In this document: positions 13,744 through 20,028 of the stretch, in pieces
Numbering within the stretch: the stretch's first letter is position 1
Layout: the number at the start of each line of letters is the position of its first letter
Source of the DNA: a virus
Reading direction: 5' to 3' (one strand)
Length of the DNA stretch: 20,028 nucleotides
IMG/VR virus record: IMGVR_UViG_3300045009_000939
Span: 1-20,028 of that record
Program-made: the position numbers and the translations under genes
The notes under the pieces: model-generated
The model's input: the letters and a program-made list of their open reading frames with translations, nothing else
What the model was told of the DNA's origin: nothing
Databases searched by the model: none

Positions 13744-14044
13744 TACCGATTACAGTGGTAGAATTACTACTAGAATTTCATCTGTATCCGAGTATTACAG
13801 GAGCCCCAGAATGCCCTACGAGTTTTCGATGCTTGCCCCCGAGGACATCGCGCAAGAGACGGCTCGAGTCCAGAAGGAACTTGAGCGCCAGTTGTACGGC
13901 GCCATTCTGAAATTGGGTGTGGACCCCAAAGAGTATGACACCGCCACGCACGTCGTTCCGGAGGATGAGACGACACCCGATTATCAGACGAAACTGGACA
14001 TTGCGCGAATCCTGAGCAATCTCGCATTCATCGAATCCCTCTAA
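13736..14044 (+). CDS. Hypothetical protein (102 aa) at the end of the tail module
   Basis: Begins MTDTDYSGRITTRISSVSEY. The N-terminal 35 residues are Ser/Arg/Tyr-rich and probably extended; the remainder (APEDIAQETARVQKELERQL, YGAILKLGVDPKEYDTATHV, TKLDIARILSNLAFIESL) is helical and soluble. A GGAGG 7 bases before the ATG at 13736 decides the start. It overlaps the adhesin gene by 8 bases, so it is co-translated with it and could be a chaperone or partner of the adhesin, as small genes after receptor-binding proteins often are. That role is inference; no family recognised. Confidence 0.7.
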   Translation: MTDTDYSGRITTRISSVSEYYRSPRMPYEFSMLAPEDIAQETARVQKELERQLYGAILKLGVDPKEYDTATHVVPEDETTPDYQTKLDIARILSNLAFIESL

Positions 14045-14047
14045 GTT

Positions 14048-14064
14048 TCGGCGCCGTGCGCCGA
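14048..14064 (+). terminator. Strong stem-loop separating tail genes from the auxiliary cluster
   Basis: TCGGCGC (14048-14054) and GCGCCGA (14058-14064) pair perfectly around a CGT loop; two further outer pairs (one a G-T wobble) are possible. It begins four bases after a stop codon and ends just before the first auxiliary gene. There is no T-run, so it may be a hairpin-only terminator or an attenuator giving lower expression downstream. Confidence 0.55.
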
Positions 14065-14086
14065 GAATATGTTAGGCTCCCTAGTC

Positions 14087-14698
14087 ATGGAACAAATGGA
14101 TGTTGCGCCGTGCTTGACGGTGTTCGAGAACGCGTTCAAACCGCAAAATTTCATTGAGTTGCTTGAGGACGAATGCAGGCAACAGTGGGGTTATGCCTCC
14201 TGGTATCTGACGTACGTCGGCTCCGAAGGTAAGCAGCGTCAGCAAGTCAATTACAGGTCGTCCCTCGCCTGCGAACTTCACCCCCTTTTGGTGCCTATCG
14301 AGCAGATTGCCGAGCCGAGAATAATTCCGCTGGCGAAACTTTGGCAATCAATCCACTCCGATTTGCAGACATGCGTTTGGTCGTACCGAAACGCCTACGA
14401 CCTGGAGGTCAGCCGTGACGAAGGTTTCGCTTGCCTGAAATACGGCCAGGGTGCCGAATATCGAGGGCACGTCGACCACGCCCCACAAAATCAGCGAGTT
14501 TTTTCCATCGTTGCCTTCGTCAACGACGATTTTGACGACGGGGAATTGGTGTTTCCTCATTTTGATGTATCAATCAAACCGAAGGCTGGTTCCGTCGCGG
14601 TATTCCCGTCAAATTTTCCTTATTATCATTTTGCGAGACCAGTCGGAACGACGAACGACACCGACACGAAGTATTCCCTGGTGACATGGTTTAGGTAG
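14087..14698 (+). CDS. 2OG-Fe(II) oxygenase (prolyl-4-hydroxylase-like), copy 1
   Basis: About 203 aa (numbered from the ATG at 14087). The double-stranded beta-helix signature is complete: Y-R-G-H128-V-D130 gives the H-x-D iron ligands; DDGELVFPHFDVSIKPKAGS and VAVFPSNFPYYHFARPV give strands and the distal histidine (H181); K195-Y-S-L-V-T-W-F supplies the 2-oxoglutarate-binding basic residue. The family couples 2-oxoglutarate decarboxylation to hydroxylation, demethylation or related C-H oxidation of proteins or small molecules; the substrate is unknown. An in-frame ATG at 14069 is only four bases from a strong hairpin, so I prefer 14087; 14096 is also possible. It is the first gene of the auxiliary cluster and ends 4 bases before the halogenase. 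Confidence 0.88.
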   Translation: MEQMDVAPCLTVFENAFKPQNFIELLEDECRQQWGYASWYLTYVGSEGKQRQQVNYRSSLACELHPLLVPIEQIAEPRIIPLAKLWQSIHSDLQTCVWSYRNAYDLEVSRDEGFACLKYGQGAEYRGHVDHAPQNQRVFSIVAFVNDDFDDGELVFPHFDVSIKPKAGSVAVFPSNFPYYHFARPVGTTNDTDTKYSLVTWFR

Positions 14699-14702
14699 CA
14701 AC

Positions 14703-16166
14703 GTGCTTCCGCGAGTGTGCATAGTCGGTTCGGGAACCTCGGGGTTGGTCGCGGCGATTCTTTTGAATTCTCTTTTTCCCAAAATGCAAATCACCGTGAT
14801 TTCATCGAAGGAAATCGGGATTATCGGCGTCGGGGAAGGCTCGACGGAGCACTGGCGCCAATACTTCCAAGAACCCTGCGGCATAGACGTCAACGAGATG
14901 ATTCGCAACACCGCCGGAACGCATAAATACGGCATAAAATTCGAGAACTGGACCACCCATACCCCGGCTTATTTCCACAGCGTGAGCGGAGAGGGATTCG
15001 GTCCGAATTTTTTCAACGCGACGTATTCATTCGCCCATTTCAATGACTGGCTTCTGACTCCGGCGATGATTACACATCTCGACAACAACAAAATCGTCGA
15101 CGACAAGGACAATCCACACAGAACGACTAATCAATTTCATTTCGACACATTCAAACTGAATTCGTATTTGACGGCGACGGCGGCCGACAGGAACGTCACT
15201 TTCGGCGAAGGCAAGGTGGCGAAAATTGAACGAAACCCAGAAAACGGATTCATAACGGCGATAATCACCGACACGAAACTAAAATGCGAAGCCGATTTTT
15301 TCATTGATGCCAGCGGGTTCAGTCGCGTCCTCATGTCAAAACTCACGGACAACGACGAATTCGTGAGTTACAGAAAGTACCTTCCCTGCGATTCAGCGGC
15401 GGTATTTCCGACCCCACCCGACGAGTCGGGGAACATTCGCCCCTACACGAGGGCCCGGGCCATGCCGAATGGTTGGATGTGGGAAATACCCACGCAAGAG
15501 CGACGAGGCAACGGCTACGTATTCGCATCGGACTTTTGCAGCGACGAACAGGCGGTCAGGGAGTTGTCGGAGGCGCACGGTCGCCAGATAGAACCAGCGA
15601 AAATAATCCGTTTCAAGTCCGGTTACTTCAAGAACGCAGTCCTGTTCAATTGTGCAAGTATTGGACTGTCGAGTTCTTTCGTTGAGCCGCTGGAGGCGAC
15701 GGCAATCACGACCAGTATCCAGCAAGCGCGAATGATTTCAACGATGCTCCCGACCTTTCACATCGGCAACAAGGCGCAGGTCAGGCAATACCAACAGCGA
15801 TACGAGAGTCTGTTGGAAAATATAGTGACCATGATTTCTCTGCATTATATTTCCGACAGAACCGATACCGAGATGTGGCGGGCTCAACAAAGCGCCGAAA
15901 TCCCGGAAACATTGTCACAATTGTTGGCGTTGTGGAAGGAGAGAATGCCGGAACAGTTTGACGTTCCGGTTTTCGGCTACGAGATGTTCGGCTCGGCGCA
16001 TCTGTGGCACGTCGCGCAAGGTCAAGGCATACTCGACAAAAACGTAGCACTCGCTCAATTGAACGCATACTTGTCGCATTCTGCTTGCTCAAAGACGTTC
16101 GCCAACAAGAAAGCAGAGCAGGCCAAAACGAGGAAAATCGACCATGCGCTTGTTTTCAAGACGTAA
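14703..16166 (+). CDS. Flavin-dependent tryptophan-halogenase-like enzyme (487 aa)
   Basis: Full length for the family. Visible features: the FAD-binding G-S-G-T-S-G (9-14); the GIIGVGEGST turn (39-48); catalytic lysine K75 in THKYGIKFENW, equivalent to K79 of PrnA/RebH; DASGF (202-206); the diagnostic W-x-W-x-I-P motif as W258-M-W-E-I-P263; and SSFVEPLEATA (324-334), where E331 matches the second catalytic glutamate (E357 of RebH, from memory). The canonical E-S-T-G there reads E-A-T-A, so the chloride-binding loop is slightly altered. Family chemistry: FADH2 and O2 convert halide to HOCl/HOBr, which the lysine delivers to an aromatic substrate, in known cases free tryptophan, indoles or peptides. 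A flavin reductase is needed and none is encoded here. Start is GTG (14703). It overlaps the next gene by 23 bases. Related genes have been reported in marine cyanophages. The substrate is unknown. Confidence 0.9.
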   Translation: MLPRVCIVGSGTSGLVAAILLNSLFPKMQITVISSKEIGIIGVGEGSTEHWRQYFQEPCGIDVNEMIRNTAGTHKYGIKFENWTTHTPAYFHSVSGEGFGPNFFNATYSFAHFNDWLLTPAMITHLDNNKIVDDKDNPHRTTNQFHFDTFKLNSYLTATAADRNVTFGEGKVAKIERNPENGFITAIITDTKLKCEADFFIDASGFSRVLMSKLTDNDEFVSYRKYLPCDSAAVFPTPPDESGNIRPYTRARAMPNGWMWEIPTQERRGNGYVFASDFCSDEQAVRELSEAHGRQIEPAKIIRFKSGYFKNAVLFNCASIGLSSSFVEPLEATAITTSIQQARMISTMLPTFHIGNKAQVRQYQQRYESLLENIVTMISLHYISDRTDTEMWRAQQSAEIPETLSQLLALWKERMPEQFDVPVFGYEMFGSAHLWHVAQGQGILDKNVALAQLNAYLSHSACSKTFANKKAEQAKTRKIDHALVFKT

Positions 16167-16989
16167 TCGCCCGACAATCAAGCCGGGGATATGGGAAAAT
16201 TTGCCAGTCCCAAAGCCGAACGAAATCTTCGCCGCACCGGTGGACAATCGCCTGTGGCATCCGAAACTCGCCCTTCGGACCAGCAGGAGTCGAACACCCG
16301 ATTGGTTCAGGGACCTTCCCCACGGAGAATTGAGCCTAAAGCGATGTTACGGCGTCGCCGACTTCCTGAGAACCGGGTACGTCCTCCCGTTGTGGGCGAC
16401 CTTGGATGTCAGGCTACCAATCAACAAACTTAACACCCGATGGGACGCGAGATTCGACGGGATTGCATCCGAACTGTTCAGGGTCGAATCGCTCAGCGAG
16501 AAGGACAAGCAGTATTTTTTCAGCCAACACGCCCTGTCCAATAATCAATTTGGGTCTCAACAAACTGGCGGCGATTGTCCGGTGGCGCATAAAAAACCGC
16601 GAGAATCTTCCTACCTCAAATTGCCGACGCCGTGGGTGGTGAGGACCGCGCCGGGTTGGTCGTCGTTGTTCTTGCCAGTGCTATGGGAACCCAATGAAAA
16701 TTACGAAGTGCTGGGCGCGGTGGTGCACACGGACTACTATCCGAACGGGAATCTGGTGATGAACATACTCACGAACCAACCATTCAGAATTGAGGAGGGA
16801 ACGGTGATGCAGCACATTATCCCGTTCAAGCGAGACGCTTCCATACTCGATACGGAGGTTTTGAGGGGCGACGAATCCGCGCACAAATTATTGCACAATA
16901 CGGGGTTCGGCGCGGTATTCACCGGCAAGGAGGACATGCACGGCGGCTACAAGCGCGAACAAAAACGATTAGACAATGAGATGAACTGA
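16144..16989 (+). CDS. Unknown phage protein, possibly DUF6065-like (281 aa)
   Basis: The core at about 72-90 (ADFLRTGYVLPLWATLDVRL) and 159-230 (KLPTPWVVRTAPGWSSLFLP, then AVVHTDYYPNGNLVMNILTN and RIEEGTVMQHIIPFKR) resembles a phage family of unknown function that I associate with DUF6065; the assignment is from memory of the pattern. The strand-turn pattern F-x-I-x-x-G-T-x-x-x-x-x-I-P-F-K-R suggests a beta-rich fold, superficially like dUTPase/dCTP-deaminase beta-clips, but no catalytic motif of those is evident. The C-terminus (GGYKREQKRLDNEMN) is charged. AGGA lies about 9 bases before the ATG inside the halogenase 3' end. Coupling to the halogenase by a 23-base overlap and to the next gene by one base suggests a shared pathway. 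Confidence 0.75.
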   Translation: MRLFSRRNRPTIKPGIWENLPVPKPNEIFAAPVDNRLWHPKLALRTSRSRTPDWFRDLPHGELSLKRCYGVADFLRTGYVLPLWATLDVRLPINKLNTRWDARFDGIASELFRVESLSEKDKQYFFSQHALSNNQFGSQQTGGDCPVAHKKPRESSYLKLPTPWVVRTAPGWSSLFLPVLWEPNENYEVLGAVVHTDYYPNGNLVMNILTNQPFRIEEGTVMQHIIPFKRDASILDTEVLRGDESAHKLLHNTGFGAVFTGKEDMHGGYKREQKRLDNEMN

Positions 16990-17447
16990 TGTACCGCGTC
17001 GTATTTCTCCCGGAGGATGCCGCCGTCGAGGATGCATATTCCCTGGCGTCGGAATGGGGATTGAGCATTCAGCACGGAGATTCACCGAGAACAGAACCGT
17101 TGGACTTCGACCGCTCGAAAATTCAGATTCTTTCGATACCGATAGACAAAGGCTTCGAATACGAAAAGGCAACATTCCGAACAAATGAACCGATTTCAAT
17201 TAAATACAGCAACGACCACGAGAACGTCAAAGATTATTCATTTTTCATGAGACCGGACGGCATCAGGGTCGGCAAAACCTGGTCCGTTCCCTCAATGTTG
17301 ATGGATGACCATAGGGCCGTCATGAACATCTCCGTCTCCTTCCCCGGAAAATATGAACTCGTTTCGGTGAGAGACGGAATCGAACAGGATACGGTCACCT
17401 TGATAGTTTTGGGACCGAACGACGACGCCGAAGGGGTTGATGAATGA
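16989..17447 (+). CDS. Hypothetical protein, probably beta-rich (152 aa)
   Basis: Begins MYRVVFLPEDAAVEDAYSLA. The first ~35 residues look alpha/beta; the rest (KATFRTNEPISIKYSND, YSFFMRPDGIRVGKTWSVPS, AVMNISVSFPGKYELVSVRD, DTVTLIVLG) alternates strands and turns like an Ig-like or carbohydrate-binding beta-sandwich. I do not recognise a family and see no catalytic signature. Its ATG shares a base with the previous stop and its TGA overlaps the next ATG, so it is locked in the operon between the DUF6065-like protein and the second oxygenase. It may be an accessory or substrate-presenting subunit; that is speculation. Confidence 0.72.
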   Translation: MYRVVFLPEDAAVEDAYSLASEWGLSIQHGDSPRTEPLDFDRSKIQILSIPIDKGFEYEKATFRTNEPISIKYSNDHENVKDYSFFMRPDGIRVGKTWSVPSMLMDDHRAVMNISVSFPGKYELVSVRDGIEQDTVTLIVLGPNDDAEGVDE

Positions 17448-18172
17448 TTGAACACATAGGTCACAAATCAACCCACATCGCCGTAGTGCCCGACATTGTT
17501 TCTCCGGATGTCTGCAACGACCTCCTGGAGGCTTGTCGGAAGGATTGGGAAAAATTGTTTTACCCGGGTCCAACGCTCGCCGGCGTCGACCCGACGATAA
17601 AACTTACAATGGACTTCGATTTCAGCGGACATCAAGCGGCCGAAAAGGGCGCAGATTATGCGACTTACCAATACCCGGAAAACAAAATAGCGGAATCGCT
17701 GCGAACATCAATATCCCTATACCTTGAGGCATATTCGGAACTAAAGGCCGCGCCGAGTTTAAGGGATTCGGGCTTTCGCCTACAACGTTACACGAAAGGT
17801 TTCGGCTTTTACCGTTCCCACCACGACGGCGCTCCGTGGGACCCGGAGCCGACATGCAACAGAATTCTGGGAATCGTGATATATCTCAACACCGTCGAGC
17901 GCGGCGGCGAGACGTGGTTCCCGCTGCACGACGTGAAGGTCAAGGCTCGCGCTGGCTCGATAGCGATTTTCCCGGCCACATGGACACATCCGCACCAATC
18001 GTGCGTCCCAATTTCATCGGACAAATGGATAGTCAGTTCCTTCATACTGTCCGATAAGCGACCCCCATCGGTCAACGAACCGCAACAGTCGAAATCCGTC
18101 CCCGACGCTCCCGTCACGCTGATTGACACCAATCCGGAAAACCAAAGTGCGCAACACGATGCCGACCAATGA
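17444..18172 (+). CDS. 2OG-Fe(II) oxygenase (prolyl-4-hydroxylase type), copy 2
   Basis: 242 aa. The catalytic core runs from RLQRYTKGFGFYRSHHDGAP (about 112-131), with H126-x-D128 as iron ligands, through GIVIYLNTVERGGETWFP (about 143-160) and VKARAGSIAIFPATWTHPHQ (about 166-185), with the distal histidine at H182 (or H184), to K194-W-I-V-S-S-F-I as the 2-oxoglutarate anchor. R-G-G-E-T-x-F-P is the strongest hallmark of P4H-type dioxygenases. The final ~40 residues after SDKRPPS are Pro/Gln/Asp-rich and probably disordered. GAAGGGG lies 7 bases before the ATG, which overlaps the previous stop. Of the three oxygenases this most resembles protein prolyl hydroxylases; the substrate remains unknown. 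Confidence 0.9.
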   Translation: MIEHIGHKSTHIAVVPDIVSPDVCNDLLEACRKDWEKLFYPGPTLAGVDPTIKLTMDFDFSGHQAAEKGADYATYQYPENKIAESLRTSISLYLEAYSELKAAPSLRDSGFRLQRYTKGFGFYRSHHDGAPWDPEPTCNRILGIVIYLNTVERGGETWFPLHDVKVKARAGSIAIFPATWTHPHQSCVPISSDKWIVSSFILSDKRPPSVNEPQQSKSVPDAPVTLIDTNPENQSAQHDADQ

Positions 18173-18812
18173 TTTCCCCATTCTGATTAGACAACTCGTC
18201 CCAGACGAGGGCATGCGACGACGGTTCAGTTCCCACCATAGAGGGATGGAAACGTATAGAGACGAGGATTGGGCGAGAATGTCAAACGACATTCCACTCA
18301 TTCCGCAACTCTGCAACCCCAAGGTAGATGTTTCTTTTTGGTCAATTATTTATGATTGTGCGAAACGGTATTTTCCCGAGGAGGCAGTCGCCTCTTACTG
18401 GAAGTGGGTCAAGTACTCCCCGTTGTTGGGCAACCCGAAACTTCCCCCACACGTGGACCTGAACGCGTGCACCTTCACGATTGACCTACAATTGGACGGA
18501 AATATCGATTGGGAACTGTACGTGGAGGGTACGCCCTATCTCATGCGTAACGGCGATGCGCTTTTGTATATGGGTTCAGACCAGATGCACTGGCGCCCCA
18601 AATACCCCAGCGAAAACATAAAATCGTATCTGGAAATGTGCTTCATTCATTTCGTCGAACCAGGGCATTGGTACCACCTCAAGGGGCCTCGGCACATAAA
18701 TTCGGACGAAGTGCGGCTTCCGTGGAAAGAAAAGATGCTAGGGTTGCTGGCGCAATACAAATGCGATACTTTCCAACCGCTCGGCGACGAGGAGAACTTC
18801 AATGGATACTAA
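18159..18812 (+). CDS. 2OG-Fe(II) oxygenase-like protein, copy 3
   Basis: 217 aa from the ATG at 18159, which overlaps the previous gene by 14 bases; a TTG at 18123 is less likely. Iron ligands can be read as H98-V-D100 in GNPKLPPHVDLNACTFTIDL and H144 in DALLYMGSDQMHWRPKYPSE. WELYVEGTPYLMRNGDALLY is typical of the phage/cyanophage 2OG oxygenase group that ends G-D-x-x-x-Y-x-G-x-x-x-H-W-R. The R/K that binds 2-oxoglutarate may be R146 or K148; the usual late basic residue is less clear than in the other copies. It is only distantly similar to copies 1 and 2, so the three are not recent duplicates. Substrate unknown. The next small gene starts inside its last codons. Confidence 0.8.
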   Translation: MPTNDFPILIRQLVPDEGMRRRFSSHHRGMETYRDEDWARMSNDIPLIPQLCNPKVDVSFWSIIYDCAKRYFPEEAVASYWKWVKYSPLLGNPKLPPHVDLNACTFTIDLQLDGNIDWELYVEGTPYLMRNGDALLYMGSDQMHWRPKYPSENIKSYLEMCFIHFVEPGHWYHLKGPRHINSDEVRLPWKEKMLGLLAQYKCDTFQPLGDEENFNGY

Positions 18813-18954
18813 AACACTCAGGAGATTGGCAAAGCAGTACGGCATTCCCGAAACCGAGGACATACGCGATTGCATACCCGTGCCGCAAAGTCCGGACGAT
18901 TGGCTTTTTGCGCCGGTCTTGAAATGGGTGAAGGAAAAACTCGGACTTGATTAA
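18802..18954 (+). CDS. Small hypothetical protein (50 aa)
   Basis: A short, well-supported gene: MDTKTLRRLAKQYGIPETED, then IRDCIPVPQSPDDWLF, ending LKWVKEKLGLD. GAGGAG lies 7 bases before the ATG. It overlaps the previous stop by 11 bases and the next start by 8, filling the only gap in the operon. The N-terminal helix (RRLAKQYGIP) looks like a recognition or docking helix, and the whole is a compact helical miniprotein. No family recognised. Confidence 0.65.
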   Translation: MDTKTLRRLAKQYGIPETEDIRDCIPVPQSPDDWLFAPVLKWVKEKLGLD

Positions 18955-19243
18955 GCCCAAAGACATCGCCGAGATATCCAAGCAGTGGTTCACTCGTTCA
19001 TACTGGAACAGGGTCAACACCATTGAGGCATGGGCATTCGCAACCAAAATATGCATCATTTTTCCGGGGTTGCTCTTCGGCAAGCAGTGGTGGTGGTTGT
19101 ATATTTTCGCCCTTCTTTCGAGTTTGGCGCTCGTATTGACGTCGACCATAAAAACCCTTCCGACGATTATTTGGTTCAACATCGCCTGGATTTGCTTAGC
19201 CATCCTGTCGATTGTTAAGCACTTCACAGGGTTCGGGTCGTGA
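18947..19243 (+). CDS. Small multi-span membrane protein (98 aa)
   Basis: Starts at TTG (18947), overlapping the previous stop. A soluble N-terminus (MIKPKDIAEISKQWFTRSYW, about 1-30) is followed by two or three membrane segments: ATKICIIFPGLLF (about 32-44), WWWLYIFALLSSLALVLTS (about 48-66) and IIWFNIAWICLAILSIV (about 74-90). A cluster of tryptophans marks the interface. It resembles the unknown small membrane proteins found with these auxiliary genes in marine phages. It could anchor the cluster's enzymes or transport a substrate; neither is shown. Its stop overlaps the next GTG. Confidence 0.68.
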   Translation: MIKPKDIAEISKQWFTRSYWNRVNTIEAWAFATKICIIFPGLLFGKQWWWLYIFALLSSLALVLTSTIKTLPTIIWFNIAWICLAILSIVKHFTGFGS

Positions 19244-19989
19244 CCGAAACGATTACTTTATATTGGGCACCTGCACACGGACTCGGTAGTCAATACGATT
19301 ATTGCCACCTGTACCCCGAGCCGCTAACCCTGTACGAGGAATTGACGCCCTACAAAGCCGACCTGAAAGACAACCGAGACGATTACCTTCGTTGCCCGGC
19401 GGTGAGCAACAGGCTGAAAAAAACCTTCGTGTTTCGCTCGGTCACGAACACCAATGTTCGGGTAATTGACCAATCGCACGTTTCGTACGAAATCACCTCG
19501 AATGACGACCAGCGAAGACATCAGACGACGGTGGAGTTACTGCACAAGCAAACCCTGAACAATCACCTGTTATTGAATTATTCGCATCCGGTTATTTTCT
19601 TTACGGACGTGGAATCGCTGACGGTCTCCATCACGGCACCGTTCTTTCAAAAGACCGCGCACTCCCAATACGGAGTCATCGTACCCGGGGAGTTCGACGT
19701 CGCCAAATGGTTCAGACCCATGAATTTTGAATTTCAATTATGGGAAGGCGTCAATGAATTGAGGGTGCCCGTCGGGGACCCGCTCGCATATTTTGAGTGT
19801 CAGACCGATGCGAAAGTCGTGTTGAGAAAATTCTATTTGACGCCGCATTTGAACAAATTGTCCAGTTCGCTGATACACGTGCAACCCCACCGACGCTTTG
19901 CCAAACTAAAAGAAAAGTACCGTCTGTTCGAACAGGCAAAATTGAGCAAAGGAATACTCAGGGAGATTCAAGCAAATTTGATGGATTAG
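19240..19989 (+). CDS. Unknown marine-phage-type protein (249 aa)
   Basis: GTG start, overlapping the previous stop. It begins MTETITLYWAPAHGLGSQYD and continues YPEPLTLYEELTPYKADLKD, YLRCPAVSNRLKKTFVFRSV, NYSHPVIFFTDVESLTVSIT, FDVAKWFRPMNFEFQLWEGV and VPVGDPLAYFECQTDAKVVL. The order Y-W-A-P, C-P-A-V-x-x-x-x-K-x-T-F-V-F, G-E-F-D-x-x-x-W-F-R-P and F-x-x-x-x-G-D-P-x-x-Y-F is one I recognise from a recurrent unknown family of marine tailed phages; it is beta-rich with a helical C-terminal tail. No catalytic site is identifiable. Its consistent company with 2OG oxygenases and halogenase here suggests the same pathway. After its stop only 39 bases remain, with no feature seen. Confidence 0.75.
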   Translation: MTETITLYWAPAHGLGSQYDYCHLYPEPLTLYEELTPYKADLKDNRDDYLRCPAVSNRLKKTFVFRSVTNTNVRVIDQSHVSYEITSNDDQRRHQTTVELLHKQTLNNHLLLNYSHPVIFFTDVESLTVSITAPFFQKTAHSQYGVIVPGEFDVAKWFRPMNFEFQLWEGVNELRVPVGDPLAYFECQTDAKVVLRKFYLTPHLNKLSSSLIHVQPHRRFAKLKEKYRLFEQAKLSKGILREIQANLMD

Positions 19990-20028
19990 GACTTGATTGT
20001 TCTATCGGCGAAATTCAACCCGCTGAAT

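Noticed and set aside
14703-16166. Simple FAD monooxygenase or lycopene-cyclase-type oxidoreductase instead of a halogenase
   Set aside because: The W-x-W-x-I-P motif together with the lysine in K-x-G-I-K-F-x-N-W and F-V-E-P-L-E is specific to the tryptophan-halogenase family.
1-20028. Genome-wide amber (TAG) recoding
   Set aside because: Several well-supported genes in the window (for example those ending at 1642, 2922, 14698 and 19989) terminate at TAG with sensible protein ends, so TAG acts as a stop.

Overview
The window is phage DNA, and every gene in it can be explained as phage. It carries a lysis module (M15 endolysin with a cell-wall-binding domain, an r1t-type holin, a second holin candidate), a phage glycosyltransferase, a long run of tail-fibre/adhesin genes, and a cluster of auxiliary enzyme genes. 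The endolysin, the r1t-like holin, the small protein resembling the DUF2746 group, and the truncated proteasome-like hydrolase are together most familiar from phages of Gram-positive Actinobacteria. The tail-fibre signatures and the 2OG-oxygenase/halogenase/unknown-gene cluster recall marine tailed phages. An aquatic actinobacteriophage is my best guess; it is an inference, and no host marker in the window settles it.

Layout. Positions 1-1944 run leftward: the 5' part of a proteasome/HslV-like hydrolase, a small unknown gene, a calcineurin-type metallophosphoesterase and another small unknown gene. Positions 2065-2922 run rightward: two small proteins, the first with a clear winged-helix region. 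Positions 2912-6065 run leftward again: an unknown gene, a holin-like membrane protein, the endolysin, a poorly resolved small-gene region (4500-4960) and a very AT-rich GT-B glycosyltransferase. From 6156 to the right edge everything is on the + strand and tightly packed: holin, two short tail proteins, three large fibre-type proteins, a small structural protein, two paralogous glycine-rich adhesin-like proteins (the second with a tandem-repeat histidine-rich insert), and one small unknown protein.

A stem-loop at 14048-14064 separates the tail genes from the auxiliary cluster (14087-19989). That cluster encodes a 2OG-Fe(II) oxygenase, a flavin-dependent tryptophan-halogenase-like enzyme, two unknown proteins, two more 2OG-Fe(II) oxygenases, a 50-aa protein, a small membrane protein and a last unknown protein. 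Most junctions in it overlap by 1-23 bases, so it reads as one translationally coupled unit.

Working hypothesis: the halogenase and three oxygenases form one modification pathway. Its substrate is unknown. It could be a host small molecule, a surface glycan or peptide, or a virion protein such as the adjacent His/Pro/Asn/Gly-rich adhesin. The left third is visibly AT-richer than the right two thirds, which fits a mosaic genome. I saw no tRNA gene, CRISPR array, insertion sequence or attachment site, though I could not run dedicated searches.
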